Shown: positions 1-5,892 of the stretch, piece by piece | Layout: each line of letters opens with the position of its first letter | Numbering within the stretch: position 1 is the stretch's first letter | Source of the DNA: Sphingomonadaceae bacterium | GTDB lineage: Bacteria; Pseudomonadota; Alphaproteobacteria; Sphingomonadales; Sphingomonadaceae | Reading direction: 5' to 3' | Length of the DNA stretch: 7,365 nt | Assembly: GCA_020446665.1 (NCBI GenBank) | Contig: JAGREF010000107.1 | Location: 1 to 7,365, forward strand | Program-made: the position numbers and the translations under genes | The notes under the pieces: model-generated | Database searches by the model: none | Seen by the model: the letters and a program-made list of their open reading frames with translations, nothing else | What the model was told of the DNA's origin: nothing

Positions 1-436
1 CGGCGATCCGGAAGGCGATGTTGAGGACGCCCTCCTGGGTATCGTTGAGATCGAGCAGCCGGGCGAGCAGCAGCGGGCCCATTTCCGATATGGTGGTACG
101 GATCGGATGGCCTTGTTCGCCATAGAGATCCCAGAAAATAGCCGGATTGTCGGAATAGGCATAATCCGACATGCCCAGTTCCTTCGCCCGCCCTTCCAGC
201 TTGTCAGCGTGCTTGAAGGTGGGAGACCCCGCCATGGAGATACCGGCAAGGTCGCTTTTCACATCAGCCACGAAGACCGGAACACCCACAGCGGAAAAGC
301 TTTCCGCCAGCCCCTGCAATGTCACTGTCTTACCGGTGCCGGTGGCGCCTGCAATCAGGCCGTGCCGGTTGGCCCGTGACAGGTTGAGGTTCTGCTTTTC
401 GCCATTCTCGGCCAGGCCAAGGAAGATCTCGCTCAT
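1..436 (-). CDS. HerA-like / DUF853 (YjgR-type) ATPase, N-terminal part
   Basis: This is the first 145 codons of a minus-strand gene whose 3' end lies beyond the left edge. The protein opens [14 protein letters not shown] and carries the segment [20 protein letters not shown], which holds a Walker A P-loop at residues 30-37 (GATGTGKT). It continues with the family-typical blocks [33 protein letters not shown] and [15 protein letters not shown]. These match the bacterial HerA-C-like/DUF853 family that includes E. coli YjgR, a roughly 500-residue P-loop ATPase of poorly known function; DNA translocation is assumed from HerA kinship only. The Walker B region is outside the window. The ATG at 434-436 is preceded on its strand by AGGGA nine bases away, which supports this start. 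It is divergent from the pabBC operon. The family assignment is strong; the cellular role is unknown. Confidence 0.9.
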   Translation of the reverse strand, partial: MSEIFLGLAENGEKQNLNLSRANRHGLIAGATGTGKTVTLQGLAESFSAVGVPVFVADVKSDLAGISMAGSPTFKHADKLEGRAKELGMSDYAYSDNPAIFWDLYGEQGHPIRTTISEMGPLLLARLLDLNDTQEGVLNIAFRIA

Positions 437-550
437 TCGGGGTGGTCCCTGTTGTCAGTGTGATGTTTGCGACGTCGCTGCTTAGTGGCGCAGCAAGGCT
501 GGCGCGGTCAAGCACTCGACTTGTGCGACGAGTTGGCTAAGGCGGTTGCG
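437..550. other. Divergent intergenic region between the DUF853 ATPase and pabBC
   Basis: This 114-base gap must hold promoters for both divergent genes, but none is convincing. On the minus strand TTGACC (506-511) resembles a -35 box; the bases 18-19 downstream (CACTAA/ACTAAG) are only a poor -10. On the plus strand TTGTCA (452-457) matches a -35 box in five of six positions but has no -10 at a usual distance. The plus-strand reading frame is open back to a TTG at 467, but that stretch does not look like PabB protein. No terminator, repeat or RNA structure stands out. Confidence 0.35.
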
Positions 551-2347
551 ATGGCGATGCGCGAACCTTTTGTCTTGCTGGATGATGCCCGGACCGACCG
601 GCCTGCGGACGGGCAATATTTTGCCGCGCCGGAGCAGATTTTCGTCGCGCGGCGGGCAGAGGATGTCGCGCGCGTGCTGGCAGAGGCGGATGCAGCGCGC
701 GCGAAAACGGGCCATACGCTGGCGGGCTATATCGCCTATGAGGCAGGGCTGGCGCTGGAGCCGAAATTGCAGCCGTTGGCCGATGCGCGCAGCGGCGCAG
801 GTGGCCCGCTGGTCTGGCTTGGCCTGTTTGCAGAGCATGAGACGATTCCTGCCAGCCAAATGGAAGGCTGGCTGGCGGCGCGCTCGCAAGGTGACGCTGC
901 GATAGGTCCGCTATCCCCGCAGCTTTCAACCGGTGGCTATGTCCATGCATTCGAGACGTTGCAGGAAGCGATCCGTGCGGGCGACATTTATCAGGCGAAT
1001 CTGACTTTCCCTCTCTCCGGCGGTTTTTCCGGCGATCCGCTGTCGCTGTTTGCGCGGATGCGCCCGGCGAGCAATGCGGGCTATGGCGCGTTGGTGTTTG
1101 ACGGCTCTCATTGGCTGCTCAGCCTTTCGCCAGAGCTGTTTTTCCGGCTGCAAGGTGATGATGCCAAGGTCAAGCCGATGAAGGGCACCCGCCCGCGTGG
1201 CCGGGATGACGCGGAAGACCGCGCCTTTGCCGAAGAACTGGCGGCTTCGGTCAAGGATAAGGCGGAAAATCTGATGATCGTTGACCTGATGCGCAATGAT
1301 CTGAGCCGCGTGGCGCAGCCGGGCAGTGTTAAGGTGGACAATCCCTTCGCTGTAGAGAGCTATCCGACGGTGCATCAGATGGTCTCTTCGGTGCGCGCGC
1401 AATTGCAGCCGGGGCGGGGCGCGGCTGACCTTGTCCGCGCAATCTTCCCCTGCGGTTCGATCACTGGCGCGCCCAAGATCCGGGCGATGGAACTGATTGA
1501 TCAAGTCGAGCGCGATGCACGCGGCCCCTATTGCGGCGCGATTGGCCGGATCGACGGCAATGGCGATGCGGCCTTCAATGTGGCGATCCGCACCATCCGG
1601 CTGACCGAGATTGAGAATGGCCGGGGCAAGGCGGTGCTGGGGGTCGGTTCGGCCATCGTCGCCGATAGCGAGGCGCTGCCTGAATGGCGCGAATGCATAG
1701 TGAAGGGTGATTTTGCCCGGCGCGGCGCGGCGGCTTTCGATCTGATCGAGACGATGCGGTTTGATCCCGAGGCGGGGATAGGCTTGCTTGAACTACATCT
1801 GGAGCGGATGAAAGCGAGTGCCGAGGAACTGGGCTTCGCCTTCGATCGCCATGCCACACGCAATCAGATTCAGGCTCTGTGTTTCGAGCTGGAAGCGCCA
1901 GCCAAATTGCGCCTGTTGCTGGCGCGTAGCGGGGCGATTGCGCTGGAGACATCGCCGCTGCCCGCTGCGCCTGAGGACCCGCTGCGCTGCATCGCCTTGC
2001 CGCTGCCGGTGGATGAAGGCGATTGGCGGCTGCGCCACAAGACCAGCGACCGCGCTTTTTACGAGGCGGCGCTGGATGTGGCCAAAGCGGAAGGCGAGCA
2101 AGAGGCGCTGCTGTTGCGCGGTGACGGTCTGCTGACCGAAGGCAGCTTTACCAGTATCTTTGTCGAACGCGATGGCACTTTGCTGACCCCGCCTGCACGG
2201 TTGGGCCTGCTGCCCGGTGTTCTGCGGCGATCCCTGCTGGAAGCTGGCCGCGCGCAAGAGGCGGATTTGCGGCTGGAGGATCTCACCAATGGTTTCTGGC
2301 TCGGCAATGCCGTGCGCGGTTTGATGAAAGCGGAACTGGCCCTGTGA
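551..2347 (+). CDS. pabBC: Aminodeoxychorismate synthase component I fused to 4-amino-4-deoxychorismate lyase (PabB-PabC)
   Basis: The 598-residue protein carries two consecutive enzymes of p-aminobenzoate (folate precursor) synthesis. Residues about 50-390 are a chorismate-binding domain: GDIYQANLTF (144-153), SPELFF, PMKGT with Lys211 (the lysine that marks PabB rather than anthranilate synthase), DKAENLMIVDLMRNDL (236-251) and FPCGSITGAPK (299-309). From about FDLIETM (396-402) the chain becomes a class IV PLP enzyme of the ADC lyase type, with the likely Schiff-base lysine Lys497 in RHKTSDR and the EGSFTS block (530-535). Chorismate plus ammonia would give aminodeoxychorismate and then p-aminobenzoate and pyruvate. 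The glutaminase partner PabA is not in the window. The start at 551 is chosen because AAGGCGG lies five bases upstream; ATG 557 is the alternative. The stop overlaps the next gene by GTGA. It is probably cytoplasmic and the first gene of the operon. Confidence 0.93.
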   Translation: MAMREPFVLLDDARTDRPADGQYFAAPEQIFVARRAEDVARVLAEADAARAKTGHTLAGYIAYEAGLALEPKLQPLADARSGAGGPLVWLGLFAEHETIPASQMEGWLAARSQGDAAIGPLSPQLSTGGYVHAFETLQEAIRAGDIYQANLTFPLSGGFSGDPLSLFARMRPASNAGYGALVFDGSHWLLSLSPELFFRLQGDDAKVKPMKGTRPRGRDDAEDRAFAEELAASVKDKAENLMIVDLMRNDLSRVAQPGSVKVDNPFAVESYPTVHQMVSSVRAQLQPGRGAADLVRAIFPCGSITGAPKIRAMELIDQVERDARGPYCGAIGRIDGNGDAAFNVAIRTIRLTEIENGRGKAVLGVGSAIVADSEALPEWRECIVKGDFARRGAAAFDLIETMRFDPEAGIGLLELHLERMKASAEELGFAFDRHATRNQIQALCFELEAPAKLRLLLARSGAIALETSPLPAAPEDPLRCIALPLPVDEGDWRLRHKTSDRAFYEAALDVAKAEGEQEALLLRGDGLLTEGSFTSIFVERDGTLLTPPARLGLLPGVLRRSLLEAGRAQEADLRLEDLTNGFWLGNAVRGLMKAELAL

Positions 2348-3507
2348 TTTCCGAAGCGCTCTCCCGCATCCAGCCTTCACGCACTATGGCGATGACGGAT
2401 CGTGCCACGGAACTGCGCGCAGAGGGCAAGGACATTATCTCGCTTTCGGTCGGCGAACCGGATTTTGCAACGCCGCCCCATGTGCTCGCCGCTGCCCATG
2501 CTGCGCTCGATGCGGGCGATACGAAATATACGCCGGTGGGCGGCACCATGGCGCTGAAGCAAGCCGCCGCACTGCATTTCGCGCGTGATCTGGGGATCGA
2601 AACCGTGCCGGAGCGGGTTATTGTCGGGTCAGGCGGCAAGCAATGCATTTTTCATGCGCTGGCGGCGACGCTGAGTGCTGGCGACGAAGTGATCGTGCCT
2701 TCGCCCTGGTGGGTCTCCTATCCGCAGATCATCCGCTATTGCGGGGCGCAGGTGGTGCCGCTGGTCACCCATGCGAAGAACAATTTTCGCTTTTCGGCGG
2801 GCGATCTCGAATCGCTGATCACGCCGCGAACCAACTGGCTGATGCTCAATTCACCCGGCAATCCAACCGGCGCGGTCTATCCGGCCGAGATGCTGCTGGC
2901 ACTGGGCGAGGTGCTACGCCGCCATCCGCGCGTGCTGGTGATGAGCGATGATATCTACGCGCCGCTCAATTATACGGGCGAGCGCCATGCCACGCTGGCT
3001 AATCTCTGCCCGGACCTTGCTGACCGTATCCTGACCATTTCCGGCGTATCGAAAAGCCATGCGATGACAGGCTTCCGCATTGGAGTCGCCACCGGGCCGG
3101 CGGAGCTGATCGGCGCGATGCAACGGCTGCAATCGCACAGCTCAGGCAATCCCTGCTCGATCAGCCAGGCGGCAGCGGTGGCGGCTTTCACTGGCCCGCA
3201 GGATTTCCTCTCCGACTGGCGCGAGATTTTCCGCGCGCGGCGGGACATGGTGGTGAGTGCGATCAATGCCGTGCCTGGGCTTTCCACCCCGGTGCCTGAT
3301 GGCGCCTTTTACTGTTTCGTCGATGCAGCCCCGCTGATGGAGCGGTTCGGCGATGATGAAGCACTGGCGATGCATTTGCTCGATCATGGTGTCGCGATTG
3401 TCGCAGCCAGTGCATTTGGCGGGAAAGATGGCTTCCGCATCAGCTTCGCGCTGGGCGAGGACAAGCTGGCAGAGGCCATGCGCCGGATCGCAGAAGCGCT
3501 GGCATGA
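2344..3507 (+). CDS. Class I PLP-dependent aminotransferase (aspartate aminotransferase Ib-like)
   Basis: This 387-residue fold-type I aminotransferase has the hallmarks of the AspAT subgroup Ib (rhizobial AspC/AatA kin): SRIQPSRTMAMTDRA near the N-terminus, VGEPDF, DTKYTPVGGT, GSGGKQ (Lys99 region), NSPGNPTG (169-176), SDDIY with Asp202 and Tyr205 for PLP contacts, the Schiff-base lysine Lys237 in VSKSHAMTGFR, Arg245, and the carboxylate-binding Arg365 in GFRIS. Members of this subgroup use aspartate, aromatic amino acids or prephenate as amino donor or acceptor; the sequence alone does not settle which. The start is a GTG that overlaps the pabBC stop in GTGA, so translation is probably coupled to pabBC. 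Sitting after a chorismate enzyme makes a role in aromatic amino acid metabolism (for example prephenate transamination) plausible but unproven. Its stop overlaps the next start by ATGA. Confidence 0.88.
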   Translation: MISEALSRIQPSRTMAMTDRATELRAEGKDIISLSVGEPDFATPPHVLAAAHAALDAGDTKYTPVGGTMALKQAAALHFARDLGIETVPERVIVGSGGKQCIFHALAATLSAGDEVIVPSPWWVSYPQIIRYCGAQVVPLVTHAKNNFRFSAGDLESLITPRTNWLMLNSPGNPTGAVYPAEMLLALGEVLRRHPRVLVMSDDIYAPLNYTGERHATLANLCPDLADRILTISGVSKSHAMTGFRIGVATGPAELIGAMQRLQSHSSGNPCSISQAAAVAAFTGPQDFLSDWREIFRARRDMVVSAINAVPGLSTPVPDGAFYCFVDAAPLMERFGDDEALAMHLLDHGVAIVAASAFGGKDGFRISFALGEDKLAEAMRRIAEALA

Positions 3508-4175
3508 CCACGATCCCGATCCTCTATGAAGATGGCGAAGCGCTGGTGATCGACAAGCCGGGGGGCCTGCCAATTGAGCAGCCGCGCCGGGGCGGGCCAT
3601 CGCTGGATGATTATCTCGACGAATTGAAGCTGGGTTTCCAGCGGCCACCTTTGCCAGTGCATCGGCTCGATACCGATACGTCGGGCTGCCTGCTGTTGGC
3701 GCGCAATCCCAAGGCGCATAAGCGCTTTGGCCGCGCCTTTGAGGAACGGCAGGTGGAGAAATCCTATATCGGGCTGGTCGCCGGGCCAGTTGCGGAAAAT
3801 GAAGGCATGATTGATCTGGCGCTGAGCAAGATCAGCTCAGCCGAGAAAGGCTGGCGGATGATCCCGGCCAAGAAGGGCAAGCCCGCGATCAGCCACTGGA
3901 CCAAGCTGGCCGAGCTGGAAGGCGGGCTGACGCTGGTGAAATTCATGCCGCTGACTGGGCGCACCCATCAATTGCGCGTCCATGCCGCCGCCGGGCTTGG
4001 CTATCCGCTGGTGGGTGATCCGATCTATGGCGAGCCGGACCCCCGCTGTACCCGCACCATGCTCCATGCCAGCGCATTGGTGCTGCATCGTGAGGGCAAA
4101 CCGCCGATTGCCGCCGCCAGTCCGCTGCCGGAAGATTTCGCTGCATTCGGAGTGCGGCCTGCGATCCATGACTGA
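3504..4175 (+). CDS. RluA-family pseudouridine synthase
   Basis: This 223-residue protein isomerises uridine to pseudouridine in rRNA and/or tRNA. The RluA signature HRLDTDTSG spans residues 53-61, with Asp56 as the catalytic nucleophile. The second family block PLTGRTHQLRVHAA starts at residue 149, and VGDPIYG follows. The start reads ILYEDGEALVIDKPGGLPI, the usual opening of the catalytic domain, so there is no S4 RNA-binding domain in front; E. coli RluA (219 residues) has the same single-domain size. The exact target position cannot be told from sequence, so no gene symbol is given. Its ATG overlaps the aminotransferase stop (ATGA) and its 3' end overlaps the arfB start by eight bases, implying coupled translation in the operon. 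Confidence 0.92.
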   Translation: MTTIPILYEDGEALVIDKPGGLPIEQPRRGGPSLDDYLDELKLGFQRPPLPVHRLDTDTSGCLLLARNPKAHKRFGRAFEERQVEKSYIGLVAGPVAENEGMIDLALSKISSAEKGWRMIPAKKGKPAISHWTKLAELEGGLTLVKFMPLTGRTHQLRVHAAAGLGYPLVGDPIYGEPDPRCTRTMLHASALVLHREGKPPIAAASPLPEDFAAFGVRPAIHD

Positions 4176-4578
4176 TCCGGCCATTGCCGAGCGCGCGCTG
4201 GCGCTGGTGGAGGAGAGCTTCATCGCCTCTTCCGGCCCCGGTGGGCAGAATGTGAACAAGGTGGCGACAGCGGTGCAATTGCGGCTGGACGTGTTTGCGC
4301 TGCGTCTGCAACCGCAGGTCTTCCATCGGCTCAAGGCATTGGCCGGCAGCCGCATGACTGCAAAAGGGGAGATCGTGCTGACCGCGCGCAGCCATCGCAC
4401 CCAGGATGCGAATCGGGCCGAAGCACGCGAGCGACTGGTCGCCATGCTGGAGGCCGCGCAGCAGACACCGAAGAAGCGCGCGAAGAGCCGCGTCAACCGC
4501 GTGGGCAAGGTGCAGCGGCTCAAGTCCAAGAAAGCACGCGGCGCGGTGAAGGCCAATCGCGGCAAGGTGGACTGGTAG
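4168..4578 (+). CDS. arfB: Alternative ribosome-rescue peptidyl-tRNA hydrolase ArfB (YaeJ)
   Basis: The 136-residue protein is a short class I release-factor homologue. Its GGQ motif is at residues 25-27, inside SSGPGGQNVNKV, which is the catalytic loop that hydrolyses peptidyl-tRNA. There is no stop-codon recognition domain. Instead the C-terminus from about residue 98 is a lysine/arginine-rich tail (KKRAKSRVNRVGKVQRLKSK), which in ArfB enters the empty mRNA channel of a ribosome stalled on a truncated message. Length fits the family (E. coli YaeJ, 140 residues). The start ATG at 4168 lies inside the end of the pseudouridine synthase gene (8-base overlap). Upstream in-frame starts would add residues encoded by the synthase region and are not needed. 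It ends the operon and is followed by an intrinsic terminator. Confidence 0.93.
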   Translation: MTDPAIAERALALVEESFIASSGPGGQNVNKVATAVQLRLDVFALRLQPQVFHRLKALAGSRMTAKGEIVLTARSHRTQDANRAEARERLVAMLEAAQQTPKKRAKSRVNRVGKVQRLKSKKARGAVKANRGKVDW

Positions 4579-4603
4579 GGTCCACGCCCGCTACCGCTTT
4601 GGC

Positions 4604-4632
4604 TTGACTTTGCCTGCGGAATCACTCAATGG
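4604..4632 (+). promoter_or_regulatory. Possible rpmG promoter (-35 only is good)
   Basis: CTTGACTT contains TTGACT (4604-4609), a five-of-six match to the sigma-70 -35 box and typical of strong alphaproteobacterial promoters. The -10 at 16-17 bases is poor (TCAATG/CAATGG). No better promoter is visible between the downstream terminator and rpmG, so this is the best candidate, although it would place the terminator hairpin in the rpmG leader. Confidence 0.35.
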
Positions 4633-4645
4633 CCGCGGCCTGCAA

Positions 4646-4678
4646 GGCGGTGCCCCGTGCGCCGCCCGTTTATTTTTT
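4646..4678 (+). terminator. Intrinsic terminator after arfB, upstream of rpmG
   Basis: GGCGGTGC (4646-4653) pairs with GCGCCGCC (4659-4666), seven Watson-Crick pairs and one G-U, around the five-base loop CCCGT. CG and then TTTATTTTTT (4669-4678) follow. It lies 68 bases past the arfB stop and works in the plus direction only, since no A-tract precedes it. It would end the pabBC-arfB operon, or act as an attenuator in the rpmG leader if the promoter is upstream. Confidence 0.8.
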
Positions 4679-4714
4679 GGCCCGCGTGGCCTGACAAAGA
4701 TTTAGGACACCGCC

Positions 4715-4882
4715 ATGGCGAAGCCCGCAACCGTTAAGATCCGTCTGGTCTCGACCGCTGACACCGGCTTTTTCTACGTGACCAAGAAGAATCCGCGGAA
4801 CATCACGGAAAAGATGACCTTCCGCAAATATGATCCGGTCGTGAAGAAGCACGTCGAGTTCAAGGAAGCGAAGATCAAGTAA
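4715..4882 (+). CDS. rpmG: 50S ribosomal protein L33
   Basis: This short gene of 55 codons encodes [18 protein letters not shown] at its start and ends [10 protein letters not shown], unmistakably bacterial L33, a small protein of the large ribosomal subunit near the E site. Length is normal for the family. It has no cysteines, so it is the zinc-free (C-minus) form with no paired CxxC ribbon. AGGA at 4704-4707, seven bases before the ATG, is a good ribosome-binding site. The gene stands alone between a terminator upstream and lolA 64 bases downstream. It is too short for many ORF filters and easily missed. Confidence 0.97.
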   Translation: MAKPATVKIRLVSTADTGFFYVTKKNPRNITEKMTFRKYDPVVKKHVEFKEAKIK

Positions 4883-4883
4883 T

Positions 4884-4911
4884 CTGAACGGGCACAAGCG
4901 GCTCAGTTCAG
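4884..4911 (+). other. Stem-loop after rpmG
   Basis: CTGAAC (4884-4889) pairs perfectly with GTTCAG (4906-4911) just after the rpmG stop. There is no T-tract, so it is a weak candidate for a 3'-end or processing hairpin rather than a standard terminator. Three CAGTT units (4904-4919) overlap its right arm. Confidence 0.3.
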
Positions 4912-4939
4912 TTGCAGTTCAATGCGCGCGCTCTATTAA
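4912..4939 (+). promoter_or_regulatory. Possible lolA promoter
   Basis: TTGCAG (4912-4917) and TATTAA (4934-4939) are separated by 16 bases and resemble sigma-70 -35 and -10 boxes (four or more matches each). The -10 ends seven bases before the lolA ATG, so transcription would begin at or next to the start codon. Confidence 0.4.
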
Positions 4940-4946
4940 GCGCAGC

Positions 4947-5609
4947 ATGAGCATATTTAACGCCTTCACAAATCGTCCGCTGCGCAGCGCCCTTGCCGCT
5001 GCGCTGGCTGTTGCCGCCCCTGCCGCTCTGGTCACCCAGGCCCAGCCTGTCGTGGCCCAGCCCGGCGATCTGGATCGCGCGGTCACAGCCCTGCGCGGGA
5101 TCAGCACGATGAAGGCCGATTTCACGCAGACCGACCGCAAGGGGCAGGTGCTGAACGGCGTCCTCACGCTCAAGCGCCCGGGCAAGATCCGCTTCGAATA
5201 TCAGAAAGATGCCAAGCTGCTGGTCGTCTCGACCGGCAAGTCGCTCTATCTCGTCGATTATGAAGTGAATCAGGTCGAACGCTGGCCGATCAAGAAATCG
5301 CCGCTCGGCGCATTGCTCGATCCGAGCCGTGATGTCGGCAAGTATGGTAAGCTGGTGCCCACCGGCAATCCCGATGTGATCAGCGTGGAAGTGCGTGATA
5401 CCAGCCGCCCTGAATTCGGCGTGATCACGCTGATCTTCATTCGCAAGGCGAGCGCACCGGGCGGGCTGGAGCTGACCAATTGGGTCGCGCTCGATTCGCA
5501 GAATCAGCGCACCACCGTGCGGCTGCGCAATCAACGTTACGGCGTGGCCGTGGATGATTCGGCGTTCAGCTTCCGTGATCCGCGGCGCACGTCTCGTCGC
5601 CCGGGTTGA
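4947..5609 (+). CDS. lolA: Outer-membrane lipoprotein carrier protein LolA
   Basis: LolA is the periplasmic chaperone that takes lipoproteins from the LolCDE transporter and delivers them to the outer membrane. The 220-residue precursor begins with a Sec signal peptide: a short basic N-region (NRPLRS, 9-14), a hydrophobic alanine-rich core (about 15-29) and cleavage probably after Ala32 (TQA) or Ala37 (VVA). The mature part has the LolA pattern: ISTMKADFTQTDRKGQ, GVLTLKRPGKIRFEY, KSLYLVDYEVNQVERWPI, SPLGALLDP and, near the end, the block around ITLIFI and LTNWVALDSQNQRT. Length is typical. No clear Shine-Dalgarno sequence precedes the ATG at 4947 and no upstream ATG or GTG fits. The neighbours rpmG and xthA have no functional tie. 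The C-terminus is basic (RRTSRRPG), which is slightly unusual. Confidence 0.93.
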   Translation: MSIFNAFTNRPLRSALAAALAVAAPAALVTQAQPVVAQPGDLDRAVTALRGISTMKADFTQTDRKGQVLNGVLTLKRPGKIRFEYQKDAKLLVVSTGKSLYLVDYEVNQVERWPIKKSPLGALLDPSRDVGKYGKLVPTGNPDVISVEVRDTSRPEFGVITLIFIRKASAPGGLELTNWVALDSQNQRTTVRLRNQRYGVAVDDSAFSFRDPRRTSRRPG

Positions 5610-5614
5610 ACCGA

Positions 5615-5632
5615 CGGGCGACATTTCGCCCG
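5615..5632 (+). terminator. Hairpin just after lolA, possible weak terminator
   Basis: CGGGCGA (5615-5621) and TCGCCCG (5626-5632) form a perfect 7-bp stem with the loop CATT, six bases after the lolA stop. Only three T's follow nearby, so it could protect the 3' end or act as a weak terminator. Confidence 0.45.
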
Positions 5633-5689
5633 CGATTTGCGACGATCCGAGCGCCGTCGTTCATTCCCGTGAAAGCCAGTGGCTCGTAA

Positions 5690-5695
5690 TATTAT
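5690..5695 (+). promoter_or_regulatory. -10 box for a small RNA candidate
   Basis: TATTAT (5690-5695) matches TATAAT in five of six bases within a short AT-rich patch of an otherwise GC-rich gap. No good -35 is seen at 16-18 bases; GTGAAA (5669-5674) is only 15 bases upstream. Transcription would begin near 5701-5702, exactly where the first hairpin begins. Confidence 0.45.
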
Positions 5696-5700
5696 CTCAC

Positions 5701-5823
5701 AAGGCGATTGGAGGCGGGTTTCCCCCCTGTTGCCCTGGCCTCTTTTCGGGTCGCCTTGTTAAAGCGTGACGAACGCTAACAAGGAACCCTCGCACCAATG
5801 CCCCCGGTGCGGGGGTTTTTGTT
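5701..5823 (+). ncRNA. Candidate small regulatory RNA between lolA and xthA
   Basis: No protein gene fits this stretch, yet it is highly structured. Hairpin 1 is closed by a 9-bp perfect inverted repeat (5699-5707 with 5751-5759, arms ACAAGGCGA/TCGCCTTGT), with a nested inner stem GAGGC/GCCTC (5711-5715 with 5738-5742) extended by GGG/CCC. Its loop holds the C-rich stretch TTTCCCCCCTG (5719-5729), able to pair with ribosome-binding sites. Hairpin 2 is AGCGT-GACGA-ACGCT (5763-5777). Hairpin 3 is the terminator ending in a T-tract. A -10 box sits just upstream. The order promoter, hairpins with exposed C-rich loop, terminator is typical of alphaproteobacterial trans-acting sRNAs, but I do not recognise the family. 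It could instead be an attenuated leader of xthA, which begins about 70 bases later. Confidence 0.5.
5785..5820 (+). terminator. Strong intrinsic terminator
   Basis: CCCTCGCACC (5787-5796) pairs with GGTGCGGGGG (5806-5815), ten pairs including one G-U, around a nine-base loop; flanking AA and TT can extend the stem by two. TTTTTGTTT follows directly. A shorter CCCCC/GGGGG hairpin is the alternative fold. It would end the small RNA candidate and insulate xthA from upstream transcription. Confidence 0.85.
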
Positions 5824-5892
5824 TGCGTGGTGCGCTGCCGTGATTGTCGCACGGGCTGGACCATGCAGCCGCTTCGACCTAAGGCCTCGGCC

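Noticed and set aside
471..476. GACGTC palindrome in the divergent gap as an operator
   Set aside because: Six-base palindromes arise by chance often in GC-rich DNA and there is no second copy or placement relative to a clear promoter.
467..550. TTG at 467 as the pabBC start, giving a 626-residue protein
   Set aside because: The extra 28 residues look unlike PabB N-termini, there is no ribosome-binding site there, and ATG 551 has AAGGCGG at good spacing.
3837..4625. 262-residue open frame on the minus strand across the pseudouridine synthase and arfB genes
   Set aside because: It is fully antisense to two genes with clear catalytic motifs; long antisense frames are common in GC-rich DNA and the translation shows no family pattern.
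4904..4919. Three CAGTT units in a row after rpmG
   Set aside because: Too short and irregular to be a meaningful repeat; the units overlap a stem arm and a possible -35 box.
4908..5624. 238-residue open frame on the minus strand opposite lolA
   Set aside because: Complement of a well-supported lolA with signal peptide; composition is low-complexity and unlike a real protein.
5554..5769. 71-residue open frame on the plus strand over the lolA end and the small RNA candidate
   Set aside because: Half of it is out-of-frame lolA sequence, it has no ribosome-binding site, and the remainder is better explained as structured RNA.
5783..5808. GGAAC followed 17 bases later by CGGT, resembling an EcfG general-stress promoter for xthA
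   Set aside because: The -10 has a mismatch in the conserved CGTT, and the whole element lies within the terminator stem, which explains the bases better.
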